The notes: generated by a model not told the origin, from the sequence alone. A DNA stretch of 13,174 nt from an uncultured Collinsella sp. (GCA_900752275.1 CAADUS010000219.1:1-13174); one strand, 5' to 3'. Counted from the first letter of the stretch, positions 1 through 6,607 are shown. Numbers and translations are program-made.

Positions 1-404
1 ACGACCTTCACATGGCTGGCGACCATAAAGGCCGAGTAGAAGCCCACGCCAAACTGGCCGATGATGTCGACATCCGAACCCTGCTGCTCGGCGTTCTCGG
101 TCTTAAACTCCTCAGAGCCGGAATGGGCGATGGTGCCCAGATTGCGCTCGAGCTCCTCGGCGGTCATGCCAATGCCGTTATCTGAGATGGTAATGGTGCG
201 GGCGTCTTTATCAAAGGAGACGCGAATAGCCAGGTCGCCCTGGTCGAGCTTGACGCTCGGGTCCTGCAAGCTCTTAAAGTTGAGCTTGTCGACAGCATCG
301 CTCGCGTTGGAGATAAGCTCGCGCAGGAAGATTTCCTTATTGGTGTAGATGGAATTGATCATAAGGTCGAGCAGTTTTTTGCTCTCGGTCTTAAATTGAC
401 GCAT
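1..404 (-). CDS. htpG: Molecular chaperone HtpG (Hsp90), N-terminal part, cut by window edge
   Basis: ATP-dependent cytosolic chaperone. About 134 N-terminal residues are visible and all belong to the GHKL ATPase domain. The protein opens MRQFKTESKKLLDLMINSIY, continues to IFLRELISNASDA (the ATP-site Glu and Asn helix), then DNGIGM (Mg/ATP-binding box), GTIAHSGS, and GQFGVGFYSAFMV near the edge, which is the ATP-lid region. These are diagnostic for HtpG. The start is the ATG at 404, with GAAAGGA about 6 nt upstream. The gene continues off the left edge, so the middle and C-terminal dimerisation domains are not seen. No CIRCE or HAIR heat-shock operator is visible upstream. A terminator-like hairpin sits 30 nt upstream of the start, so the leader may be regulated. 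Identity is close to certain. Confidence 0.97.
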   Translation of the reverse strand, partial: MRQFKTESKKLLDLMINSIYTNKEIFLRELISNASDAVDKLNFKSLQDPSVKLDQGDLAIRVSFDKDARTITISDNGIGMTAEELERNLGTIAHSGSEEFKTENAEQQGSDVDIIGQFGVGFYSAFMVASHVKV

Positions 405-433
405 GTGCAGTCCTTTCGCGCTACCCCTGCCCG

Positions 434-460
434 CAAAAACGGCCCGGTTGCCCGAGCCGT
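434..460 (-). terminator. Terminator-like hairpin in the htpG leader (possible attenuator)
   Basis: On the minus strand a 9-bp stem with one mismatch (ACGGCTCGG / CCGGGCCGT, 4-nt loop) is followed directly by TTTTTG, the form of a Rho-independent terminator. It could end the cps-GNAT operon, whose last stop is at 605. However, the 29 nt left between it and the htpG start contain the SD but no plausible -35/-10 pair. Transcripts for htpG therefore probably have to pass through it, so attenuation is also possible. Confidence 0.6.
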
Positions 461-566
461 ATTGCAGACCTGCTATGTTCAGACTTAGATTTTATAACCC
501 ATTAGCGCGCATATATACATACGGAATCGAAAAACTGTATGTTGGAACACCCATGCGTCGATTGCC

Positions 567-611
567 AAGGAGTGTCCCCAACTGCCAGCAGAAAAGGAAC
601 GTCCCTATCTG
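567..611. repeat. Imperfect tandem GTCCC-type repeat, 27-bp period
   Basis: Two 18-nt units (567-584 and 594-611) match at 14 of 18 positions, with the core AAGGA-nn-GTCCC. The second unit runs over the stop codon of the GNAT gene. A related TGTCCCTAAC lies in opposite orientation at 1131-1140, on the other side of that gene; the first unit contains TGTCCCCAAC at 573-582. The pattern resembles REP-type intergenic elements, but no transposase is present here. Confidence 0.45.
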
Positions 612-1105
612 TCGCCCATGCGCTTGGCCATCCAGGCATGAGGCTGGCCTTCGTCTTCGTAGTCCACCGGCGCGATCTGCGTGTAGCCCGCCTTGACGTA
701 GAGAGGCAGCACGTACTCCTGTGCATGCAACTTTATGAGCTTGGCGCCGGCATCGCGCGCAGCAGCTTCGCTGGCTTCGACAATCTTGCTTGCCAGACCG
801 CGACGGCGCATGGTGGACAGCACGGCGACGCGCCCCATAATATAGGTCTCCCCCGCCGCAACGCCTTCGTCCAAGTCGCACGCCGGCGAAACCGGAGCCT
901 CTGCATCTGCCGCGCGCTCCAGTTCCTCGGGAAACACGCGCGAACAGCCGGTGAGTTGACCATCCACGTACAGCGTCACATGAATGCAGTCAGAAGCCTC
1001 ATCGATCTGGTCGAACTCGATTTCGTAACCCTGTTCGTCCACAAAGACGGCGCGGCGCACCAGCGCTGCATCCTCAAAGCATCCCGCCTTGATTTGAATA
1101 TCCAT
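605..1105 (-). CDS. GNAT-family N-acetyltransferase (YjcF/ElaA-like)
   Basis: Predicted cytosolic acetyl-CoA-dependent acetyltransferase of 166 residues; the substrate is unknown. The N-terminus has the YjcF-type signature VRRAVFVDEQG followed by EFDQID (residues 17-35). The acetyl-CoA pyrophosphate loop is GRVAVLSTMRRRGLASKIV (about 91-109), with the R-x-x-G-L/A motif. Next comes LHAQEYVLPLYVKAGY (about 126-141), the usual C-terminal GNAT strand and helix, and a late PHAWM as in YjcF relatives. The start is the ATG at 1105, with GGAGGGG about 6 nt upstream; an in-frame TTG at 1123 would place that SD inside the gene. It follows cpsB by 39 nt on the same strand, so it may be the last gene of the cps module, but a role in polysaccharide modification would be a guess. 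GTCCC-type repeats flank it. Confidence 0.88.
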   Translation of the reverse strand: MDIQIKAGCFEDAALVRRAVFVDEQGYEIEFDQIDEASDCIHVTLYVDGQLTGCSRVFPEELERAADAEAPVSPACDLDEGVAAGETYIMGRVAVLSTMRRRGLASKIVEASEAAARDAGAKLIKLHAQEYVLPLYVKAGYTQIAPVDYEDEGQPHAWMAKRMGDR

Positions 1106-1144
1106 GGTCGCCCCTCCGTTCAAAGCAAACGTTAGGGACAGATT

Positions 1145-1795
1145 TTAGCGAAAATGAGCGCCTCGCACGCTAAACTTGGCCCGCGCCTTTGCTAGGTAAT
1201 CGTAGTGACGAACATTGTGGGCGTCGCTTGCGATAAAGCTGTACAGGCCCTTGTCAAACAGGCGCTGCGCCGGCTTTTTCTCGCGACCAAAGCGCCCGCC
1301 GGCAATAAAATCAGCCGAAGCCTGCAGCTTACAACCCATATCGACCAGACGCTCGGCAATGCCCACGTCCTTTTGAATGGCGCGATAACGCTCGGGATGG
1401 GCAATAATCACCTGGTAACCGCGGCACTGCAAGTCGTAAATCGTGTTCTCGTATTCCTCAAAGTCATACGAATCGGCACGTGTCGAGAGCTCAAGCAAAA
1501 ACTCATTCGATCCATCAAAATGCAGGCGATCGGACCATTCGATGCCCAAATCCATAAGCTTGGCGTAGTTGACCTCAAAGCCCATCTGGAGCTGCATATC
1601 GCCCGCATGGGCACACAGCAACCGATAGGCCTCCCACATGTTGGCGTAGTCAAAGTATGGGTCCCGGCAGTGCGGCGTGCACACCATGTGCGTTACGCCG
1701 ACGGCGCGAGCCGCCTCGAGCATCGCCAAGCTTTGCTCGAGGTTTGCCGCGCCGTCATCGACTCCGGGCAGGATATGGCAATGGATGTCTCGCAT
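1145..1795 (-). CDS. cpsB: PHP-type protein-tyrosine phosphatase CpsB/YwqE-like
   Basis: Predicted Mn-dependent phosphatase that dephosphorylates the tyrosine cluster of the BY-kinase encoded just upstream. Metal-binding PHP motifs appear in order: DIHCHILPGVDDG (residues 3-15), CTPH (39-42), Glu in GFEVNY (about 74), AHPERY (132-137) and SDAHN (190-194). The protein has 216 residues, shorter than the roughly 240-255 usual for CpsB/YwqE. Only 22 residues follow SDAHN, where about 40 are normal, so the final helix region is missing or reduced; I see no frameshift that would restore it. The start is the ATG at 1795, with an AGAGGG SD 5 nt upstream. It lies 25 nt downstream of the kinase gene. 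The kinase-phosphatase pairing strongly supports the assignment; the substrate itself is inferred. Confidence 0.92.
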   Translation of the reverse strand: MRDIHCHILPGVDDGAANLEQSLAMLEAARAVGVTHMVCTPHCRDPYFDYANMWEAYRLLCAHAGDMQLQMGFEVNYAKLMDLGIEWSDRLHFDGSNEFLLELSTRADSYDFEEYENTIYDLQCRGYQVIIAHPERYRAIQKDVGIAERLVDMGCKLQASADFIAGGRFGREKKPAQRLFDKGLYSFIASDAHNVRHYDYLAKARAKFSVRGAHFR

Positions 1796-1820
1796 ATCGC
1801 CCTCTTATCTGCGTCGTTGC

Positions 1821-2576
1821 TTATTTCTTAAAGCGTTTCGCCTTCGCAGGGGCGCCCGTTGCAGCCGCGCCGCCGACAGCGGGATTGACCCCAGCTGCAG
1901 CGTCGTTCTGCCCCTTATCCCCGCCATAATACGAGTAATAGTAGTCGTGACTCGAAGTCTCGCAGCAGTTCATGACCGTACCGATCACGTTGACCTCGGC
2001 CTTGTTGAGCTGATCGAAGGCAGCGAGGATCTCATTGCGCTTGGCAAAGTCCTGACGGATGACATAGATGGTGCCGTCGGTGATCGCAGCGACTTCGGCA
2101 GCGTCGACAAACGTACCCACGGGCGGCGTATCGAAGATAACGTACTGGTACTTTTCCTCCAGCGCGGCGACAAGCTTGGCAAAGCGGCGCGAGGCAATGA
2201 TGTCTGCCGGATTGGGAATGCGCGGCTCGGCGTCGAGGAAGAAGAGGTTGGGCTGGCCGGTGTCGATAACGGCCTCATCGATCGACATCTGATCGGAAAG
2301 CACGGCGTACAGGCCGCCGGCATGACGGACGCCCAGCATGTTGGCAAGTGTGCGGTGGCGCATGTCGCACTCAACGAGGAGAACGCTCTTGCCGCTGGTT
2401 GCGATGGCCTTGGCCAGGTTGAGCGCAATGGTGGACTTGCCCTCGTTGGGAATGGAGGAGGTCACCGTAATAGACTTGATGGGCGTATCGACACTCGCAA
2501 AGCGAATGTTGGCGAGCAGGGTCTTGGCTGCGTTGTTAAAGGCAAGGGTATCGCCAGTTTTCTTTTTACGGGCCAT
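1821..2576 (-). CDS. cpsD: BY-kinase (CpsD/CapB-type bacterial tyrosine kinase)
   Basis: Cytosolic tyrosine autokinase of 251 residues that works with the membrane activator encoded just upstream to control polysaccharide polymerisation or export. It has Walker A SSIPNEGKST (about 40-49), Walker A' LLVECDMR (66-73, with the catalytic Asp) and Walker B VIFDTPP (146-152), the set that separates BY-kinases from MinD-like ATPases. A tyrosine cluster DYYYSYYGG lies at about 211-219. It is followed by about 30 residues rich in Ala, Gly, Pro and Lys that end in KAKRFKK; in most relatives the tyrosine cluster is at the very end. The stand-alone kinase plus separate activator is the Gram-positive arrangement. 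The gap to cpsC is 3 nt, so translation is probably coupled. The N-terminal MARKKK is basic. Confidence 0.94.
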   Translation of the reverse strand: MARKKKTGDTLAFNNAAKTLLANIRFASVDTPIKSITVTSSIPNEGKSTIALNLAKAIATSGKSVLLVECDMRHRTLANMLGVRHAGGLYAVLSDQMSIDEAVIDTGQPNLFFLDAEPRIPNPADIIASRRFAKLVAALEEKYQYVIFDTPPVGTFVDAAEVAAITDGTIYVIRQDFAKRNEILAAFDQLNKAEVNVIGTVMNCCETSSHDYYYSYYGGDKGQNDAAAGVNPAVGGAAATGAPAKAKRFKK

Positions 2577-2579
2577 GGA

Positions 2580-3236
2580 TTACTTACCGCCCTTCACAAC
2601 GGGGAAGCGGCCGATGACGGGCACGCCGAGCAGCTCGACGGCGTCATCGACAGAACGAACACGCGCGTTGAGCATGTCGAGCAGCACAACAATCGCGACA
2701 GCCACAAACAGACCGGCCAGGGCGGCAACTGCAATGTAGAGCTTGCGGTTGGGGCCGCTGGGCTGGGTGGGGACCTTTGCCTTGTCGATGACGTTGACGG
2801 CCTGGGCGGCGTCGACGTCCTGGGCGACAGTGGAAACCGAGTTGGCCATGGCGTTGGCGACAGCGGCGGCGCCATCGGGGCTGGCACCGGTCACAGACAG
2901 CGAGATAACACGGGTCGTGGTCTCGCTCGTAACGCTTACCTTATAGTCGGCCAGGCTGGAAAGGCCCAGCTCCTTGGCGGCACCGCTCTTGACGCTATCG
3001 CTATCGAGCAGCGTGGCGATGTCGTTGGAGAGCATCTGGCTTGCAGACAGATCGTTGTAGTAGCTCGTCTGGCCGCCATCGGTCTTGGCGAGAATGTACA
3101 TGCTCGTCGTGGCGGTGTAGGTGTTGTCCATCATGGTGAAGGAGACGACGCCCATGGCGATCGCGCAAACCACCGGAAGGGCAATGACCAGCTTGAGGTG
3201 CTTTTTAAGCAGCTGGAACAGTTCAAGAAGGGTCAT
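2580..3236 (-). CDS. cpsC: Wzz/CpsC-type chain-length determinant, BY-kinase activator
   Basis: Membrane protein of 218 residues, first gene of the cps module. It has a short cytosolic start (MTLLELFQLLKKHLKLV), TM1 at about 15-35, and an extracytoplasmic Wzz-type region beginning YTATTSMYIL. A Pro-rich PTQPSGPNRK segment precedes TM2 (about 166-187), the usual Wzz position. A cytosolic tail follows, containing RSVDDAVELLGVPVIGRFPVV, the conserved segment that docks onto and activates CpsD-type kinases. The start is the ATG at 3236 with AAAGG about 8 nt upstream. A candidate promoter lies at 3284-3311. No glycosyltransferase, flippase or polymerase gene is adjacent, so the polysaccharide that it controls must be encoded outside the window. 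Confidence 0.93.
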   Translation of the reverse strand: MTLLELFQLLKKHLKLVIALPVVCAIAMGVVSFTMMDNTYTATTSMYILAKTDGGQTSYYNDLSASQMLSNDIATLLDSDSVKSGAAKELGLSSLADYKVSVTSETTTRVISLSVTGASPDGAAAVANAMANSVSTVAQDVDAAQAVNVIDKAKVPTQPSGPNRKLYIAVAALAGLFVAVAIVVLLDMLNARVRSVDDAVELLGVPVIGRFPVVKGGK

Positions 3237-3283
3237 GCAGTTTGCCTTTCATTTCCCTAGTTCGTATCGACAAAACTGCTCGT

Positions 3284-3311
3284 ATAATATCGCATCTTTC
3301 TGCCATGTCCG
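3284..3311 (-). promoter_or_regulatory. Candidate promoter of the cps operon
   Basis: On the minus strand a -10 TATTAT (5 of 6 to consensus, 3284-3289) lies 16 bp from a weak -35 CGGACA (4 of 6, 3306-3311). It would give a leader of about 40 nt before the cpsC ATG at 3236. It is the best sigma-A-like pair in the gap, but the -35 is poor. Confidence 0.4.
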
Positions 3312-3335
3312 AGCTCTATACATAAGATACAGCGT

Positions 3336-3366
3336 CCGCGTGTAAGTTGCGCAACAACTCACGCGG
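3336..3366. other. Imperfect inverted repeat (stem-loop) between phoR-like gene and cpsC
   Basis: CCGCGTG (3336-3342) pairs with CACGCGG (3360-3366) and AGTTG (3345-3349) with CAACT (3355-3359). This makes a 12-bp stem with a 2-nt bulge and 5-nt loop. No T-run follows on either strand. It could be a weak terminator after the kinase gene (stop at 3408) or a regulator-binding site upstream of the cps promoter. Confidence 0.45.
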
Positions 3367-3407
3367 CAGCGGAGGCGCATCGTCTAATCCTCGGTTTTGC
3401 CATACCG

Positions 3408-4832
3408 CTACGCGAACGGTCCCTCTTGTTGCACGGGAAACGTTACCGCAATGGTGGTTCCCACGCCCGGCTCACTCGACAGGTCAATCGCGGCGTGATG
3501 GTACAGAGCGGCGTGCTTGACGATCGCCAAGCCCAGGCCGGTTCCGCCACGCGCCTTAGAACGACTCTTGTCCACGCGGTAAAAACGCTCGAACACTTTA
3601 CCCTGCTCCTCGGGCGCAATACCGATACCCGTGTCGGCAACAGACAGGTACGGATGGCCCTCATCGTTGGTTCCACAGCGCAGCGTGACCGTACCGCCAG
3701 GTCGGTTGTAGCGAATGGCATTACTTGCCAGGTTATAGATCAGCTCGTCGATCAGACGCGATACGCCTTCGATCACCACGGGCTTCGTCTCGTGCCCAAT
3801 GGTCACATTCGACTGCCGGGCAACCTGCTCAAGACGCTGTTCCACCGTCAACATGGCGCGAGATAGCTCGATGGGCTCCGTGGACCCAATAGGCACCGCC
3901 TCGCCCTCGGATGCTCGCTCCGCCTCATCCAAGTTGGAAAGCGTGAGGATGTCGTTGACGAGCGCTGCCAGGCGTCCCGCCTCGCGGTAGATGCGGCCGC
4001 CAAAGTTGCGCAGGTCGTCCTCGCCTTCAACCATGCCGTTTGAAATAAGCTCGGCGTAGCCCGAAATCGCGGTAAGCGGGGTCTTGAGCTCATGAGTGAT
4101 GTTGGCCGTGAACTCGCGACGCATGCGGTCGTTATCGGCCAGCACAGCCATCTGGCGTTTAAGCTCCTGGCGCTGTGACTCAATGCGCTCGAGCATGGGA
4201 ACCATCTCGGTGTAGGCATGTTCATAGCTACGGCGCGGGTGGTCCAAATCGACCTCCTGCAGCGGCGCAATGATGGCACGGGATTCGCGGCGCGCAAGGA
4301 AAAACGAGAGCACCGCGCCCGCCGCCGCGATAAGCAGCATCGGCGCCACCAGCGAAAGCAAAATCGCCGCGACGCCAGGCTGGGCCTGTGCCAAACGAAC
4401 AACCTGTCCGTTATCAAGGGCGACGGCGCGATATAGCATAATCTCGTCGAGCGTGGTGCTCGAGCGCTCCGCGGAGCCCGAACCGCTCTCAAGGGCCTCA
4501 ATGACCTCGGGGCGATCGCCATGGTTGGGCAACGTGGAAGGAGACGCCTCGTTGTCATAGGCGACCGATCCATCCCTGTTGATCAGCGTGATACGAAGGT
4601 CCTCGCGATCGAGGCTTCGCAAGAATGCGATGGGTTCCTTCTGCTCGTTTAAGGCGGCGGCAATAAGCTCGGTTTCTTGCGAAAGATTGGCACTCGTGGC
4701 ATCTGCCAAGGTGTTTTGCACAAAGAACGCCCCCAGCACCGTAAACGCCAAAATGACGGACATAGCGCAGACAAATATCGTCGCAAACACGCGATGCGAG
4801 AGCGTGTGTTTTCCCTGAGGGGCAAAGACCAC
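3408..4832 (-). CDS. phoR: PhoR-like sensor histidine kinase
   Basis: Membrane sensor kinase of 474 residues, partner of the response regulator encoded 3 nt upstream. It has TM1 at about 15-38, an extracytoplasmic domain at about 40-153, TM2 at about 155-180, and a linker with a degenerate HAMP-like region. The HisKA box is FTANITHELKTPLTAISGY with phospho-His at about 247. The HATPase motifs are N box NLASNAIRYN (367-376), G1 DTGIGI (400-405), F box FERFYRVD and G2 GGTGLGLAIVK (429-439). The H-box wording and the single external domain fit the PhoR/ResE group, and the neighbouring pstB points to phosphate sensing. The start is GTG at 4832, strongly supported by GGAGGAG 6 nt upstream inside the end of the regulator gene. 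The specific signal is inferred. Confidence 0.85.
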   Translation of the reverse strand: MVFAPQGKHTLSHRVFATIFVCAMSVILAFTVLGAFFVQNTLADATSANLSQETELIAAALNEQKEPIAFLRSLDREDLRITLINRDGSVAYDNEASPSTLPNHGDRPEVIEALESGSGSAERSSTTLDEIMLYRAVALDNGQVVRLAQAQPGVAAILLSLVAPMLLIAAAGAVLSFFLARRESRAIIAPLQEVDLDHPRRSYEHAYTEMVPMLERIESQRQELKRQMAVLADNDRMRREFTANITHELKTPLTAISGYAELISNGMVEGEDDLRNFGGRIYREAGRLAALVNDILTLSNLDEAERASEGEAVPIGSTEPIELSRAMLTVEQRLEQVARQSNVTIGHETKPVVIEGVSRLIDELIYNLASNAIRYNRPGGTVTLRCGTNDEGHPYLSVADTGIGIAPEEQGKVFERFYRVDKSRSKARGGTGLGLAIVKHAALYHHAAIDLSSEPGVGTTIAVTFPVQQEGPFA

Positions 4833-4835
4833 GGA

Positions 4836-5564
4836 TTACTCCTCCGATGCGGCGTCCGCAATGCCGGTATCTTCGACATCGCCACCGGCGGAAGGCTCGG
4901 CCAGACGATAACCCACGCCGCGCACCGTCTCGATAGCGCTGGCACGCTCGCCGAGCTTTTGGCGAAGCGTCTGCACGTGAACGTCGACGGTACGCGAGCC
5001 ACCATCGAAGTCCCAACCCCACACGCTCTGCAGCAGCGACTCGCGAGTAAAGACCACGCCGGGCTTGCGCATAAGATATTCGAGCAAATCGAACTCGCGC
5101 AAGGTGAGTTTGAGCGGCTCGCCGGCAACGGTCACCTCGCGATGGCTGGGCGAAAGCACGATATCGCCCACGCTGAGCACATCGCTCGCCTGTTTGACCA
5201 TACCGCCGCGGCGCAGCAGCGCACGGCAACGGCTGGCAAGCTCCATGAGCGAAAACGGCTTGGTCAGATAATCGTCGGCACCGCCATCGAGCGCCATCAC
5301 CTTATCGAGCTCGGTGTCCTTGGCAGTGAGCATCATGATGGGCACCGTCGCCGTCAGGCGGTCGGCGCGCAGGCGACGCATAATTGCCAAACCATCGGTA
5401 TCGGGCAGCATGATGTCGAGCAGAACAGCATCGGGTACCCGTCGCGCCACGGCGGCCTTAAACTCGCCATCGCACGAAAAGCCCTCGGCCTCGATTCCCT
5501 GCTTGCGCAGCGCATAGACCGTCAAATCCCTGATGTTGTCATCGTCCTCGACGTAATAGATCAT
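4836..5564 (-). CDS. phoB: PhoB-like OmpR-family response regulator
   Basis: DNA-binding response regulator of 242 residues. The receiver domain has the acidic pocket EDD (6-8), phospho-acceptor Asp at about 50 in VLLDIMLPDTDG, switch Thr at about 80 (MMLTAKD) and Lys at about 102 (TKPFS). The C-terminal winged helix is typical of OmpR/PhoB: LTLREFDLLEYLMRKPGVVF, then SRTVDVHVQTLRQKLG and a final VRGVGYRL. About 20 acidic, Ala-rich residues follow. The start is the ATG at 5564, preceded by AAAGGGG; an upstream ATG at 5588 has no SD. It sits between pstB and its kinase, so control of the Pho regulon is the likely role. It could instead be a RegX3-type or other OmpR regulator. Confidence 0.85.
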   Translation of the reverse strand: MIYYVEDDDNIRDLTVYALRKQGIEAEGFSCDGEFKAAVARRVPDAVLLDIMLPDTDGLAIMRRLRADRLTATVPIMMLTAKDTELDKVMALDGGADDYLTKPFSLMELASRCRALLRRGGMVKQASDVLSVGDIVLSPSHREVTVAGEPLKLTLREFDLLEYLMRKPGVVFTRESLLQSVWGWDFDGGSRTVDVHVQTLRQKLGERASAIETVRGVGYRLAEPSAGGDVEDTGIADAASEE

Positions 5565-5604
5565 GTTGAACCCCTTTGCGGCCGGCATGACCGCATCTTA
5601 ACCC

Positions 5605-5618
5605 TAAAGGTACCTTTA
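5605..5618. promoter_or_regulatory. Perfect 14-bp palindrome between pstB and phoB
   Basis: TAAAGGTACCTTTA lies in the 64-nt gap between the pstB stop (5629) and the regulator start (5564). A palindrome with no loop suits a dimeric DNA-binding protein more than an RNA hairpin. No clear promoter is visible next to it and the binding protein is unknown. Confidence 0.4.
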
Positions 5619-5628
5619 CTAGATGGTA

Positions 5629-6504
5629 TCAGCCAAAACGTCCCGTCAAATAATCCGCCGTGCGCGGGTCGGTGGGTTTTTTGAAGAGCTGAGCGGTGGG
5701 CGCGTGCTCTACCAACTCACCCAGCAAGAAAAACGCGACCGAGTCGGAGATACGCGCCGCCTGCTGCATATTGTGCGTAACGACCACGAGCGTGCAGGTC
5801 TCCTTGAGCTCGCAGGCCAGCTGCTCAACCACCAGCGTCGACACGGGATCGAGAGCGCTCGTGGGCTCGTCCATCAGAAGAATATCGGGTTGCACGGCAA
5901 GCGCGCGGGCGATGCACAGGCGCTGCTGCTGCCCGCCCGAAAGGCCCAGCCCCGACTCCTTGAGTTTGTCCTTGACCTCGTCCCATAGCGCAGCGCGACG
6001 AAGAGAGTCCTCGACCAGCTCATCCAGCACGGCGCGGTCGCGCACACCCATGCCGCGCGGGCCATACGCGACGTTGTCGTAGATGCTCATGGGAAACGGG
6101 TTAGGGCGCTGGAACACCATGCCCACACGCTGACGCAGGCGGCAGATGTCGTAGTCGCCCAGGATATCCTGGCCGTCGAGCGCGATCTTGCCCTCGATGC
6201 GGCAGTCCTTGATGCCGTCGTTCATGCGGTTAAAGCAACGCAGCAGCGTTGACTTGCCGCAGCCCGAAGGACCGATAAACGAGGTAATCTGCTTGTCGCG
6301 GATCTTGATGGACACGTCCTTGAGCGCGTGATGGTCGCCATAGAACAGGTCGAGGCCCTCGACGTCGATGCGTGTCGGCGAGGCGGCAAGATCCTGCGCC
6401 GTGGGGCGAGTCGCATCCCCGACTTCGCGCTCGTGCGCAGCCTCGGCTTGCGCCTCCATTAGCTCCTCGAGCTCCGTGGGCTCCATAGCCGCAGCAGCCG
6501 TCAT
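5629..6504 (-). CDS. pstB: Phosphate ABC transporter ATP-binding protein PstB
   Basis: ATPase subunit of the high-affinity Pst phosphate importer, acting at the inner face of the membrane; 291 residues. Walker A is GPSGCGKST (78-86), followed by the PstB-typical LLRCFNRMND. The Q-loop region VGMVFQRPNPFPMSIYDNVAYG is diagnostic for PstB. The signature is LSGGQQQRLCIARAL (188-202), Walker B ILLMDEPTSALDP (208-220) and the switch His is in VVTHNMQQA. About 45 residues precede the usual start of the family (IDVEGLDLFYGDHHAL); this extension is acidic and Ala/Glu-rich. The start is the ATG at 6504, with GGAGG about 9 nt upstream. pstS, pstC, pstA and phoU are not adjacent: a kinase gene lies upstream and phoBR-like genes downstream. 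The membrane subunits must therefore be elsewhere. Confidence 0.95.
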   Translation of the reverse strand: MTAAAAMEPTELEELMEAQAEAAHEREVGDATRPTAQDLAASPTRIDVEGLDLFYGDHHALKDVSIKIRDKQITSFIGPSGCGKSTLLRCFNRMNDGIKDCRIEGKIALDGQDILGDYDICRLRQRVGMVFQRPNPFPMSIYDNVAYGPRGMGVRDRAVLDELVEDSLRRAALWDEVKDKLKESGLGLSGGQQQRLCIARALAVQPDILLMDEPTSALDPVSTLVVEQLACELKETCTLVVVTHNMQQAARISDSVAFFLLGELVEHAPTAQLFKKPTDPRTADYLTGRFG

Positions 6505-6519
6505 ACCGTATACCTCCAC

Positions 6520-6546
6520 ATCGATATCAATCCAGCAGTATCGATA
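6520..6546. promoter_or_regulatory. Direct repeat ATCGATA, 20-bp spacing, in the pstB leader
   Basis: ATCGATA occurs at 6520-6526 and 6540-6546, 20 bp apart (about two helical turns), just upstream of the pstB SD. The 103-nt gap to the upstream kinase gene has no convincing -35/-10 pair and no T-run terminator. It is a possible operator; the spacing is the only evidence. Confidence 0.3.
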
Positions 6547-6607
6547 GTAGAAATCGCGACTCATACGCACGTGAGCGCATTGTTAGGTGTTTGTAAAGGC
6601 GCCTACG

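Noticed and set aside
405..604. CIRCE or HspR (HAIR) heat-shock operator upstream of htpG
   Set aside because: Neither inverted repeat consensus is present in the gap.
605..1123. Upstream start of the GNAT gene at TTG 1123
   Set aside because: The SD GGAGGGG lies between 1123 and the ATG at 1105, so the ATG is the supported start.
1677..3260. 527-codon open frame on the plus strand opposite cpsB, cpsD and cpsC
   Set aside because: It is antisense to well-identified genes, has no family motifs, and long open antisense frames are common in G+C-rich DNA.
4677..5684. 335-codon plus-strand frame opposite the phoB/phoR-like genes
   Set aside because: Shadow of the regulator gene; the composition is His/Gly/Arg-rich and no SD or known domain is seen.
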